Part shown: positions 16,484 through 29,367 of the stretch, piece after piece
Position numbering within the stretch: the stretch's first letter is position 1
Layout: each line of letters begins with the position of its first letter
From: Variovorax sp. HW608
GTDB taxonomy: Bacteria; Pseudomonadota; Gammaproteobacteria; Burkholderiales; Burkholderiaceae_C
Direction of reading: 5' to 3'
Assembly (NCBI RefSeq): GCF_900090195.1
Contig: NZ_LT607803.1
Coordinates: 1,240,001-1,304,000 of the forward strand
DNA length: 64,000 nt
The notes under the pieces: model-generated
Told to the model about the DNA's origin: nothing
Databases searched by the model: none
The model's input: the letters and a program-made list of their open reading frames with translations, nothing else
Made by a program: the position numbers and the translations under genes

Positions 16484-16579
16484 ATGCGTCGCCTGTTCGC
16501 CAACCGGCTGGCCGTAGCCACCGCGGTCGTCGTGGTGCTGGGATCGCTCGTCTTCGCGGCCGTCCGCGTGAGCACCTGA
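16484..16579 (+). CDS. 31-residue single-pass membrane peptide
   Basis: A short frame MRRLFANRLAV... ending VRVST, with an arginine-rich N-terminus (RR and NR) and a hydrophobic stretch of about 18 residues (AVATAVVVVLGSLVFAAV). It is preceded by TAGGAGGT, an almost complete Shine-Dalgarno sequence, five to six bases before the ATG. Such a strong site in front of so short a frame argues for real translation. It ends four bases before the 3' end of the opposing dctD gene. No family is recognised. A membrane peptide that modulates a transporter or sensor is conceivable but not shown. Confidence 0.6.
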   Translation: MRRLFANRLAVATAVVVVLGSLVFAAVRVST

Positions 16580-16583
16580 GCGC

Positions 16584-17951
<1,368 letters not shown>

Positions 17952-17958
17952 TTGTTGA

Positions 17959-19776
17959 TCACTCCTGTGGGGTGTTTCGAATGGCGGCCGGCAGATCGAC
18001 GACGAAGCAGGCGCCGCCGTCCGGCAGGTTGGCGGCACGCAGCGTGCCGTCCATGGCCCGCACCAATTGTGCCGAGATCACGAGGCCCAGGCCCAGCCCG
18101 GTGCCCGCCGGCTTGCTGGTGACGAAGGGCTCGAACAGGCGCGCCAGGATGTCGGGCGGGATGCCGGGCCCGGTGTCGCTCACGCGCAGGATCACGCGGC
18201 CGCCCTCCCGCGGCATCGCCTCGAGCCGCAGCGTGCGCCGGGGCGCGGCCTGCATGGCGTCGATCGCGTTGCGCATCAGGTTGACGAGCACGCTGCCCAG
18301 CGCGGCCTCCTCGGCCATGACGCTCAGGGTGGCGGGCTGCACGTCGACCTCGATCACGATGTCGTTCTTCTTCGCGGCCTCGGCGACGATGAGCCGTGCA
18401 TCGGCCGCGGCCTGCGCCAGCGCCACCGGCGCGAGCTGCAGCTCGCTCTTGTGGGCGAAGGTCTTGAGCTGCGAGGTCAGGCGCGCCAGGCGGTCGACCA
18501 TGCCGCGGATGCGGTGCAGGTTGCCGCGCACGTCGTCGAAGCGGCTCTGGTCGAGCAGGATGGTGGCGCTCTCCGAGAGCGCGCGCATGGCCGTCAGCGG
18601 CTGGTTCAGCTCGTGCACCACGCCGGCCGAGATCTGGCCCAGCGCGGCCATCTTGCCGGCATGCACCAGCTCGCCCTGGGCCGCACGCAGCTGCGCGGTG
18701 CGCGCGACCACCGTCGATTCGAGGCTGTCGTGCGCCGCCTGCAGCGCGGCCTGGTTGGCCAGTTTCTGCCGCACGGCGCGGCGGCGCTGCCACAGCGTGA
18801 CGGCGATCAGCAGCAGCACCGCCATCGCCAGGCTCGCGGTGATGGCCGCGTAACGCGCGCCCAGGCGCACGGGCGCCAGGTCGTCGAGCACCACCAGCTG
18901 CCAGGGCGCCCCGCGCAGCGTGCGCGTCGAGGCGAGCTGATCCACGCCGTCGAGCACGACGACCCGCACGTCGCGCGCCAGCGCCTCTTTCTGCGCCCAC
19001 TGCAAGGGCTCGAGGCCGGCCTCGCCATAGGGACGCGAGCGCTGCACCTCGGCGCGCTGCAATGCTTCCAGCGGCCGCAGCGGACGGAACTTCAGGTCCT
19101 CGCGGGTGGCCAGGATCACCACGCCGCGCTGGTCGAACAGCGCCACGTCGCCCGGCAGCAGGCGCCAGGCGCGCTCGGACTCCTCGAGATTCACCTTGAC
19201 GGCCACCACGCCGCGCGCCGGCTGGTCGCGGCGCAGCGCGTACGACAGGTAGTAGCCGGGTTTGCCGCTGGTGATGCCGATGCCGTAGAAACGGCCCCAG
19301 CCTTGCCGCAGCGCATCGATGACGTAAGGCCGGAACGACAGATCCTGGCCGATGGTGGTGCCGGGCCGGTCCCAGTCGGAGGCGGCCAGCGAAGTGCCGC
19401 TGGCGTCGAGCACGTATAGCATCTCCGAGCCCGCGGCGGCGTTGACGCCATCGAGGTAGCGGTTGACCGCATCGCGCAAGCCCGGATCCGAAGGCGCGCC
19501 GAGCAGCGCCGGGACGATGGGCGTCATCTCCAGCAGCGCCGGCAGGTACTCGAAGCGGGCCAGGTCGGCATCGAGCCCGGTCGCGAGCATGTCGAGCCGG
19601 TGCTCGGCCGCCTCGCGCAGCCGGGCCAGGCCGCTCTGCATGGCCAGATGGTGGCCGGCGACGGCGGCCAGCGCCACCAGCGCCAGCGCGCCGCACCAGC
19701 GCGGCAGGCCGCGCCAGCGCTTTTTCCGAGTCTCGAAAGGCAGATCGAAGCGCCGGGCCGGCTCCCATGAAATCAT
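17959..19776 (-). CDS. dctB: C4-dicarboxylate sensor histidine kinase, DctB-like
   Basis: A 605-residue membrane kinase. A first TM segment (about 22-42) leads into a double-PDC periplasmic sensor domain with the DctB-type ligand strand SFRPYVIDALRQGWGRFYG and GITSGKPGYYLSYAL; a second TM segment (about 295-315) leads through a coiled-coil linker to the kinase core. The H-box is GVVHELNQPLTAMRAL, the N-box is VNLMRNAIDAM, and the G boxes are VSDTGPGIPP and GTGLGLGLVIS. The ATG at 19776 gives MISWEPARRFDLPFE; a longer frame adds only low-complexity residues. It lies between dctA and dctD, fitting a role in sensing succinate, malate or fumarate. Confidence 0.92.
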   Translation of the reverse strand: MISWEPARRFDLPFETRKKRWRGLPRWCGALALVALAAVAGHHLAMQSGLARLREAAEHRLDMLATGLDADLARFEYLPALLEMTPIVPALLGAPSDPGLRDAVNRYLDGVNAAAGSEMLYVLDASGTSLAASDWDRPGTTIGQDLSFRPYVIDALRQGWGRFYGIGITSGKPGYYLSYALRRDQPARGVVAVKVNLEESERAWRLLPGDVALFDQRGVVILATREDLKFRPLRPLEALQRAEVQRSRPYGEAGLEPLQWAQKEALARDVRVVVLDGVDQLASTRTLRGAPWQLVVLDDLAPVRLGARYAAITASLAMAVLLLIAVTLWQRRRAVRQKLANQAALQAAHDSLESTVVARTAQLRAAQGELVHAGKMAALGQISAGVVHELNQPLTAMRALSESATILLDQSRFDDVRGNLHRIRGMVDRLARLTSQLKTFAHKSELQLAPVALAQAAADARLIVAEAAKKNDIVIEVDVQPATLSVMAEEAALGSVLVNLMRNAIDAMQAAPRRTLRLEAMPREGGRVILRVSDTGPGIPPDILARLFEPFVTSKPAGTGLGLGLVISAQLVRAMDGTLRAANLPDGGACFVVDLPAAIRNTPQE

Positions 19777-19908
19777 GAGCGCGTTATTGCACAAGGTCGG
19801 GTGGGGCCGCATCGGTGACTGCCCGGTGGCGCGCGTGTCGGACTCGGGTCGCTCGGGCCCGCCACTGGCCAGCGCCACGCCCATGCCGCCGGCGACGCAC
19901 AGCGACGT

Positions 19909-21252
<1,344 letters not shown>

Positions 21253-21272
21253 GGGTGAACTCCTGGAAGGTT

Positions 21273-23582
<2,310 letters not shown>

Positions 23583-23620
23583 GATGCGATCTCCGTATGT
23601 CTGTAGAGGTATGGCCACGA

Positions 23621-24415
23621 TCAGTTCTGGGCCAGCGCGCAGACGGCGCACAGCCAGTCGTTGAGTCCGCCCAGGAGGGCGTCCGGCTGGTCCGCGTGCA
23701 CCCAGTGGCCGGCATCCGCAATGCGCTGGAACTCGGCGCCGGGAAACAACGCCCGGATGCCGGGCTTGGATGCGGGCTGCAGGTAGTCGGACTCCGCGCC
23801 GGCAATGAAGAGCGCCGGCCCGTCGTAGCGGGCATTGCGCAGCGACGCTGGAAAGTCGCAGAGATCGCGCATGCACAGGCCCGTCGCCAGCAGATTGAGC
23901 CGCCAGTCGAAGCGGTCGCGCTCCCGGCGCAGGTTCTGCATCAGGAAGTCCACCGGCGCATCGGCGCAGAGGCTTTCGGCCAGTGCCCGGCGGATCTCGT
24001 GGCGGCCGGCCGCGCCGGCCATGTCGAGGTTGCGCATGGCCGACATGTACGAGGAGAACTGGCCCGCATAGCTTTCAGGGGCGATGTCGATCACGGCCAC
24101 GCCGCCGACGGCTTGCGGGTGCGAGAGCGCCAGCGTCATCGCCGTCTTGCCGCCCATGCTGTGGCCGACGACGAAGGGCCGCTGCAGTTGCTCCCGCTCG
24201 ATGAGCGCCAGCGCGTCCTGCGCCATCTCGGCGTACGACATCGATGGGGCCCACGGCGAGGCGCCGTGGTTGCGCGCGTCGGGCAGGTAGATGCGGTAGT
24301 TCGCAGCCAGCGACTGCGCGACGTGGGTCCAGTTGCGTCCGGCACCGAAGAGGCCATGCAGGATCACCACCGGAGGCCCCGATCCCACGACCTCGAAAGC
24401 GAGTTCTAGCGGCAT
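23621..24415 (-). CDS. Alpha/beta-fold hydrolase (YbfF-like esterase)
   Basis: A 264-residue alpha/beta hydrolase beginning MPLELAFEVVGSGPPVVILH with the oxyanion HGLFGAGRNW. The nucleophile Ser is in VVGHSMGGKTAM, and the catalytic His in DAGHWVHADQP. This matches the YbfF esterase group that cleaves short acyl esters or thioesters. The ATG at 24415 lacks a ribosome-binding site, but a short frame with a good site overlaps it (24406-24453), which may deliver ribosomes. It is 38 bp upstream of maeB on the same strand and could be cotranscribed; an involvement in C4 metabolism is not evident. Confidence 0.93.
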   Translation of the reverse strand: MPLELAFEVVGSGPPVVILHGLFGAGRNWTHVAQSLAANYRIYLPDARNHGASPWAPSMSYAEMAQDALALIEREQLQRPFVVGHSMGGKTAMTLALSHPQAVGGVAVIDIAPESYAGQFSSYMSAMRNLDMAGAAGRHEIRRALAESLCADAPVDFLMQNLRRERDRFDWRLNLLATGLCMRDLCDFPASLRNARYDGPALFIAGAESDYLQPASKPGIRALFPGAEFQRIADAGHWVHADQPDALLGGLNDWLCAVCALAQN

Positions 24416-24453
24416 GCGTGCGGCGCGGGGTCAAGCTCACCCATGGTGCTCAT
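24406..24453 (-). CDS. Short upstream frame overlapping the hydrolase start
   Basis: On the minus strand CAGGAGACAAATCG precedes an ATG at 24453 that opens a 15-residue frame (MSTMGELDPAPHACR, then TAG). Its stop lies just inside the hydrolase gene, whose own ATG at 24415 has no ribosome-binding site. The arrangement fits a leader peptide with translational coupling. A remnant of an older N-terminus shifted out of frame is the alternative. Confidence 0.4.
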   Translation of the reverse strand: MSTMGELDPAPHACR

Positions 24454-24619
24454 CGATTTGTCTCCTGTGTCCTGGGCCAGATCCGCGTCGGGCGACGCAG
24501 CCGGGCCTCTGGTGCTGAGCAATCGATGTGCCACGCGGCGCAAGGCGCCCGGAGCGCGCTAAGTCATTGATTTCACGAGGAATGAAATGAGGATGACGGG
24601 CAGGGCCTGCCGATGATCC

Positions 24620-24649
24620 GGATTCGGAACGCAAATCCCGTCCGAATCC
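24620..24649. repeat. Inverted repeat in the gap between LysR and hydrolase
   Basis: GGATTCGG (24620-24627) and CCGAATCC (24642-24649) form a perfect 8-bp stem with a 14-base loop, followed nearby by a further ATTCGG. It lies in the 258-bp non-coding stretch 24454-24711, where I see no protein-like frame and no T-run. It may be a structural element of an RNA or a regulator site. A second stem, GGCCTTG (24692-24698) with CAAGGCC (24713-24719), sits at the 3' end of the LysR gene and could help end its transcript. Confidence 0.35.
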
Positions 24650-24711
24650 CCGGACCGGTGATTCGGTAAAACCCTGATGTCACGCGCAGACGGCCTTGCT
24701 CGAGACAGCGC

Positions 24712-25659
24712 TCAAGGCCTGGATCGTGGAACACCACCATCCGGAAAAGACTCGGCCGCCGCCGTCTCGGCGAGCCAAGCCGTGAACGCCGCCGCCAGCG
24801 GGTCTTGCGCCCGGTGCGGCGCCACGAAGACGCTGTAGCCCCGCTGACCGTGTCCCACGTGCGGATGGGCCAGCACCAGGTCGCCTGCCTGCAACTCGCG
24901 CCAGGCGAAATAGCGCGGTACGAGCCCGACACCGAGATCGGCCCGCACCGCCTCGACCAGCATCGAGAACAGGTCGAAGCGGTGCCCTGCCGCCGTGTTC
25001 ACCGGGACACGGTCGACGCCGGCCTGCGCGAACCATTCTTCCCACCCGCCGAGTCGCGAGGTCAGTTGCAGCAGCGTGGCGCCGCGGAAGTCGCCGCGTG
25101 CCATGGCGCGCCGGCCGCTGGCCTGCGGCGCGCACACGGCCACGCATTGCTCCTGCATGAGGGGCAGCACCAGGGCGCCAGGCCACACGGCATCGTCGTA
25201 TTGCACCGCGACGTCGAAGGCCGGTTCGGGCATGTAGATCTGCGTCGGGAACACCTGCAGGTGCAGGCTGCAGCTCGGCTCGCGCTGCGCGAATGCGGGC
25301 AGCCGCGGGATCAGCCAGCGCTCGGCCAGCACCGGCACCGCGCCCACCAGCAGGCTCACGCCGTCGGGCCGCTGTGCCATCGCTTCGAGGGTGTGGTTCT
25401 CCAGCCGCAACAGATCACCCGAAATCTGGGCGTGGTAGCGCCGGCCGGCTTCGGTGAGCCGGGAGCCGCGCGAAGTGCGCTGCACCAGTTGCACGCCGAG
25501 CTGGTCTTCGAGCAGGCGCAACTGTTGGCTGACGGCGCCGTGCGTGAGGCTCAGCGCCTCGGCCGCCTTGCTCAGGCCGTGATGGCGCGCCACGGCATCG
25601 AACACCACCAGCGCGCGGGTGGTAGGGATGTGGCGGCGGCCGCTGTTAGAGAAGCTCAC
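24712..25659 (-). CDS. LysR family regulator, GcvA-like
   Basis: A 315-residue LysR protein. It opens HIPTTRALVVFDAVARHHGL, close to the GcvA-type P-x-x-x-L-x-x-FEA beginning; the helix-turn-helix contains GLSKAAEALSLTHGAVSQQL, followed by LEDQLGVQLVQRTSRG. The effector domain starts near residue 95. It is divergent from the exported M20 peptidase gene with under 100 bp between them, so that gene is the likely target. The C-terminus is proline- and arginine-rich, as often seen where the last residues are not conserved. Confidence 0.94.
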   Translation of the reverse strand: MSFSNSGRRHIPTTRALVVFDAVARHHGLSKAAEALSLTHGAVSQQLRLLEDQLGVQLVQRTSRGSRLTEAGRRYHAQISGDLLRLENHTLEAMAQRPDGVSLLVGAVPVLAERWLIPRLPAFAQREPSCSLHLQVFPTQIYMPEPAFDVAVQYDDAVWPGALVLPLMQEQCVAVCAPQASGRRAMARGDFRGATLLQLTSRLGGWEEWFAQAGVDRVPVNTAAGHRFDLFSMLVEAVRADLGVGLVPRYFAWRELQAGDLVLAHPHVGHGQRGYSVFVAPHRAQDPLAAAFTAWLAETAAAESFPDGGVPRSRP

Positions 25660-25740
25660 AGCACGCTAGATTAAAGGAGAGCGGTGCAGGCCGCAAAGCG
25701 AAAGAATGTCGACCTGCCGTCCACACTCACTGATCGCACC

Positions 25741-27105
25741 ATGTCCCGCATCCTCGGTACTCGACTCGCCCACCTCGCCTCGGCCGTCGCGCTGCTGGCC
25801 GCCAGCGCCGCACAGGCCCAGAGCTTCAACGCGGTGGCGCCGACGCCGGTGCAGGTCAAGCCGGCGGTCGACCAGGCCTACACGCAGCTCACGGGATCGC
25901 CTGCCATCGCGAAACTGCTCGACGCGGTCAAGGCCGACCACGAGCGCTCGGTGGAAGACCTGAAGATGCTGACGGAGATCGAGGCGCCGCCATTCAAGGA
26001 GCAGAAGCGCGCCGAGGCCTACCTCGCGCGCATGAAGGCGCTCGGACTCGCAGATGCGCACATCGACGCGGAAGGCAATGTGGTCGGCCTGCGCAAGGGC
26101 ACGGGCAACGGACCCAAGCTGTTGATCTCGGCACACCTCGATACCGTGTTTCCGGCCGGCACCGATGTCAAAGTCAAGGAGCGCGACGGCAAGCTCTACG
26201 CACCCGGCATCTCGGACGATGTGCGCGGCCTGTCGGTGCTGCTCTCGTGGCTCAAGGTGCTCAACGACAACAAGGTCCAGACGGTCGGCGACCTGCTCTT
26301 CGTGGGCAACGTCGGCGAAGAAGAGCTGGGCAATCTGCGAGGCATGAAGCAGATTTTTGCCGAGCACCGCGACATCGACGGCATGGTCGGGCTCGAGCCG
26401 GCACCCGACGGCAGCGTGCTGATCCTGGGCACCGGCAGCCGCCGCTACGAATTCACCTTCAAGAGCCCGGGCGGCCACAGCTACGTGGCGTTCGGCCAGG
26501 TGCCGAGTGCAATCCACGGCATGGGCCGCGCGATCGCCAAGATCGCCGACATCAAGACGCCGACCTTCCCCAAGACGACCTTCACCGTCGGCACGGTGGG
26601 GGGCGGCACCTCGGTCAACACCATCGCGCCGGATGCGCGCATGGCCGTGGACATCCGCTCGGATGCCATGGAGCCGCTGCTCGAAACCGAGAAGAAGATC
26701 CTGGCCGCAGTGGACGAGGCCGTGATCGAGGAGAACAAGCGCTGGAACGTGAACACGCTGGCTGTCACGAACAAGCTCATCGGCGATCGCCCCGGTGGCC
26801 GAACCGCGGCCGATTCGGTGATCGTGGAAGCCGCCGTCCGCGCCAACAGCGTGTTCGGCCACAAGACGCTGCTCTCCGGCGCGAGCACGGACGCCAACGT
26901 GCCGATGGCGCTCGGCATCCCGGCCATCATCATCGGCGGCGGCGGCAAGACCGGCGGTTTCCATGCGCTCGGCGAATGGATCGACGTGACGGATGGCTGG
27001 AAAGGCGCGCAGAACTCTCTGCTGACGGTGCTGGGACTGGTCGGCGTGCAGGGCGTGAGCGAGCCCCTGCTGCAAAAGCGTCCGCCGCGCGCCGCGGCAA
27101 TGTAG
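25741..27105 (+). CDS. Exported M20 family metallopeptidase
   Basis: A 454-residue zinc peptidase of the M20 clan with an N-terminal signal peptide (hydrophobic ASAVALLAASAAQAQS). Metal and catalytic sites are visible: HxD in ISAHLDTVFPAG, the bridging Asp in SDDVRGLSVL, the Glu pair in GNVGEEELGN, the third ligand region GLEPAPDG, the dimerisation-domain His in PGGHSYVAFG and the last His in FHALGEW. A GTG at 25684 is also in frame and has a better ribosome-binding site (AAAGGAG), which would lengthen the signal n-region by 19 residues. The protein resembles tripeptidase or carboxypeptidase G2-like enzymes. Periplasmic peptide or acylamino acid cleavage is likely; the substrate is unknown. 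Confidence 0.92.
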   Translation: MSRILGTRLAHLASAVALLAASAAQAQSFNAVAPTPVQVKPAVDQAYTQLTGSPAIAKLLDAVKADHERSVEDLKMLTEIEAPPFKEQKRAEAYLARMKALGLADAHIDAEGNVVGLRKGTGNGPKLLISAHLDTVFPAGTDVKVKERDGKLYAPGISDDVRGLSVLLSWLKVLNDNKVQTVGDLLFVGNVGEEELGNLRGMKQIFAEHRDIDGMVGLEPAPDGSVLILGTGSRRYEFTFKSPGGHSYVAFGQVPSAIHGMGRAIAKIADIKTPTFPKTTFTVGTVGGGTSVNTIAPDARMAVDIRSDAMEPLLETEKKILAAVDEAVIEENKRWNVNTLAVTNKLIGDRPGGRTAADSVIVEAAVRANSVFGHKTLLSGASTDANVPMALGIPAIIIGGGGKTGGFHALGEWIDVTDGWKGAQNSLLTVLGLVGVQGVSEPLLQKRPPRAAAM

Positions 27106-27144
27106 CAGCGGCGTCGAGCGGGCGCGCAGTCTTCGACCGGGTGT

Positions 27145-27963
27145 CTACCAGGCGGTGGCGCCGGCATCGATCGCGAAGTCGGCCGCGGTGACCCAGCTCG
27201 ACTCGTCGGAGGCCAGAAAGACGGCGCACCAGGCAACGTCTTCCGGTTGGCCCAGCCGCTTGAGCATGAACTTTTGCAGCGCCTGCTCGCGAAAGCCGGG
27301 TATGTTGTCGAGCGGCTCGCGGGTCGCCGCCGTTTCGACCAGCGCCGGCGAGATCGTATTGACGCGGATGCCGTGCGCCCCGCCTTCCATGGCCAGTTGG
27401 CGCGACATGGCCAGCACCGCTCCCTTGCCGGCGCAATGCGCGAGCGCCGGCGACAGCGGCAACGCCATGCGCGCGTTGGCCGACGCGAAGTTGATCATCG
27501 AGCCGCCGCCGCGCGCTTTCAGATACGGCCAGGCAGCCTGGGCCGCCAGGAACACGATGTCGACTTCGCCGGTCAGCGTCTTGCGCCACTGGCTCTCGTA
27601 ATCCATTTGCTCCAGCCACTGGAAAGCACCGAAGGCGGCGGCGTTGACGACGATGTCGATGCCGCCGCAAAGCTTGGCCGCATGCGCCATCAACCGGCGA
27701 ACCTGCTCGGGCTGCGTCAGGTCCAGCGGGTGTAGGCTGTGCATCGTCAGGCCCTGCGACGCGGCAGTGTCCAGCGTGGCCTGCGCGGCCGCCGCATCGA
27801 TGTCGCAGCCGATCACCTGGGCCCCTTGCTGGGCGAACAGAAGGGCACAGCCGCGCCCGATGCCGGCGCCGATGCCGGTGACCACGGCGACCTTGCCGGC
27901 CAGCCGGGTTCCGCGACTGCCCGGCAGTGCGGGCTTGGGGGAGGGGTTCACGTGCATCGTCAT
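27145..27963 (-). CDS. Short-chain dehydrogenase/reductase family protein with altered active site
   Basis: A 272-residue SDR, the last gene of the 16-gene minus-strand run. The cofactor loop is VVTGIGAGIGRG (about 27-38), with an acidic residue after strand 2 (GCDID) suggesting NAD. The active-site Ser lies in NFASANARM (S161), but the YxxxK position reads HCAGK: His176 replaces the catalytic Tyr while Lys180 is kept. The codon is CAT, one base from TAT. The NNAG element reads VNAAAFG. The C-terminus (TAADFAIDAGATAW) is typical. The start lies 3 bp after the MFS stop. It may be an inactive or mechanistically different SDR. Confidence 0.9.
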   Translation of the reverse strand: MTMHVNPSPKPALPGSRGTRLAGKVAVVTGIGAGIGRGCALLFAQQGAQVIGCDIDAAAAQATLDTAASQGLTMHSLHPLDLTQPEQVRRLMAHAAKLCGGIDIVVNAAAFGAFQWLEQMDYESQWRKTLTGEVDIVFLAAQAAWPYLKARGGGSMINFASANARMALPLSPALAHCAGKGAVLAMSRQLAMEGGAHGIRVNTISPALVETAATREPLDNIPGFREQALQKFMLKRLGQPEDVAWCAVFLASDESSWVTAADFAIDAGATAW

Positions 27964-27966
27964 CGA

Positions 27967-29211
27967 TCAAGCTCCGAATTGTGGCGCCGGTCGACGCCGC
28001 GCCGCACCCGCCATGGCCGCAACGATGGCCAGCGCGACCAGCACGAAGCCGACCAGGCCGACGGCCTGGGCACGCGGGACGACCAGGCCCTTTTCGAGCG
28101 CCACGATCACGATCGGGTTGACGAACAGGCCGAGAAAGAAACCCGACTGGAACGCACCGGTGCCCATGCCGCGGCGCGAGACCGGCAGTCCTCGCATGTT
28201 CCAGGTCACCAGGGCCGGCAGCGTGATGCCGGCACCCAGGCCGTTGACCATGCCGGCGACCGTCAGGGCTGCGTAGCTGTCGGCGGACTGCATCAGCACG
28301 AAGCCGATGCCGGCCACCAGCGCGCCAGTCGCGAGCTGGAATGCCACGCGCAGCCGCCCTGCCAGCACCCAGCCGAACAACAGGGTGCCTGCGATCACCC
28401 CGAGGCTGTTGAGTCCATAGGCGAAGCCGATCGCAGAAGGAGACTGCACCCCGATGGCGCCATGCAGGTAGCCGAAATGCACCGGCACGGTCAGGAACAT
28501 GATGCCGTTCAGGAAGGACAGCACGCAGGTGAAGACGAGCAGGCCCGGGCGAAAACCACGGCTGTCTTCGGCGACCTGCTCGGCGGTCATGCTGGCGCGG
28601 CTTTGCGGTTCCCACAGGTAGATCGCCATCAGCGGCGCCAGCAGCAGGCTCAGCGCGAACACCGCGTAGGGCGCACGCCAGCCGTGCTCGGCGACCACGC
28701 CGCCCACCATGTTCAGCAGGAACGCCGACGATGCCGACACGGTGGTCTGCAGCGACATGAAGCGCTCGCGCTTCGCGCCGCTGTAGTAGTCGCCGATCAT
28801 CGTGGTGCTGACCGTCATCAGCACGGCTTCCATGATGCCCAGGGCGAAGCGACTGGCGATGATCGCGCCCAGCGACTGCAGGTAGAGCGGCGCGGTGCCC
28901 ACCAACGCGTACAGCAGCGTGGCGACCACCAGCAATCGCTTGCGGCCGAAGCGGTCGGCCAACTCGCCGGCGAACACGCTCAGGCCGGCCATCATGAGCA
29001 TCGGCGCGGTCATCGTGAGCGGGACCAGGAAGTCGGCGCTGGGCACATCGGCGAAGTGCGCCTGCATGGCCGGCAGGCTCGGCCCGAGGATGGCCGTGAC
29101 GAGCACCGTGAGGCCACTGGTGATCAGCAGGATGAAGGCCTGGATCGGGCGCGGCGCCGGTCGGCTCGCTGGGGTCGCGGCCGGATCGGAAGGAACGGGA
29201 GAGTCGAACAT
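27967..29211 (-). CDS. MFS transporter
   Basis: A 414-residue major facilitator with about 12 hydrophobic helices. The loop 2-3 signature is present as GELADRFGRKRLLV, and the first periplasmic loop contains GPSLPAMQAHFADVP. It probably imports the substrate or exports an intermediate of the operon. It is separated from the upstream SMP-30 gene by 156 bp, the largest gap in the run, which contains a palindromic repeat. A secondary promoter there is possible. Confidence 0.94.
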   Translation of the reverse strand: MFDSPVPSDPAATPASRPAPRPIQAFILLITSGLTVLVTAILGPSLPAMQAHFADVPSADFLVPLTMTAPMLMMAGLSVFAGELADRFGRKRLLVVATLLYALVGTAPLYLQSLGAIIASRFALGIMEAVLMTVSTTMIGDYYSGAKRERFMSLQTTVSASSAFLLNMVGGVVAEHGWRAPYAVFALSLLLAPLMAIYLWEPQSRASMTAEQVAEDSRGFRPGLLVFTCVLSFLNGIMFLTVPVHFGYLHGAIGVQSPSAIGFAYGLNSLGVIAGTLLFGWVLAGRLRVAFQLATGALVAGIGFVLMQSADSYAALTVAGMVNGLGAGITLPALVTWNMRGLPVSRRGMGTGAFQSGFFLGLFVNPIVIVALEKGLVVPRAQAVGLVGFVLVALAIVAAMAGAARRRPAPQFGA

Positions 29212-29310
29212 GTTTGTCTCTTTGTCTGGTTGTTTTGTATTGCGAGGCGTGCCGCTAGGGCCGGCGCCGGGCCGCCAGCGCGGCGAAGTCCGCGCTTCGC
29301 ACGGACGGGG

Positions 29311-29366
29311 CGGCCTGCGGCCCCCTTCGGGAGGCAGTGACCCACACGAAGTGGGGAAACGTGGGG
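29311..29366. repeat. Palindromic intergenic repeat (REP-like)
   Basis: The segment has two adjacent G/C-rich hairpins: GCCCCCTTCGGGAGGC (29320-29335) and CCCAC-ACGAA-GTGGG (29341-29355), ending in ACGTGGGGG. The combination of a CCCCC/GGGGG hairpin, CAGTGACCCAC and a GTGGGG tail resembles the short dispersed intergenic repeats I associate with Comamonadaceae genomes. It fills the space between the SMP-30 and MFS genes and may stabilise or attenuate the operon mRNA. Confidence 0.5.
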
Positions 29367-29367
29367 G

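Noticed and set aside
23583..23620. A sigma-54 promoter upstream of maeB
   Set aside because: TGGCCAT occurs here but without the GC element at the required distance, so the -24/-12 pattern is not met.
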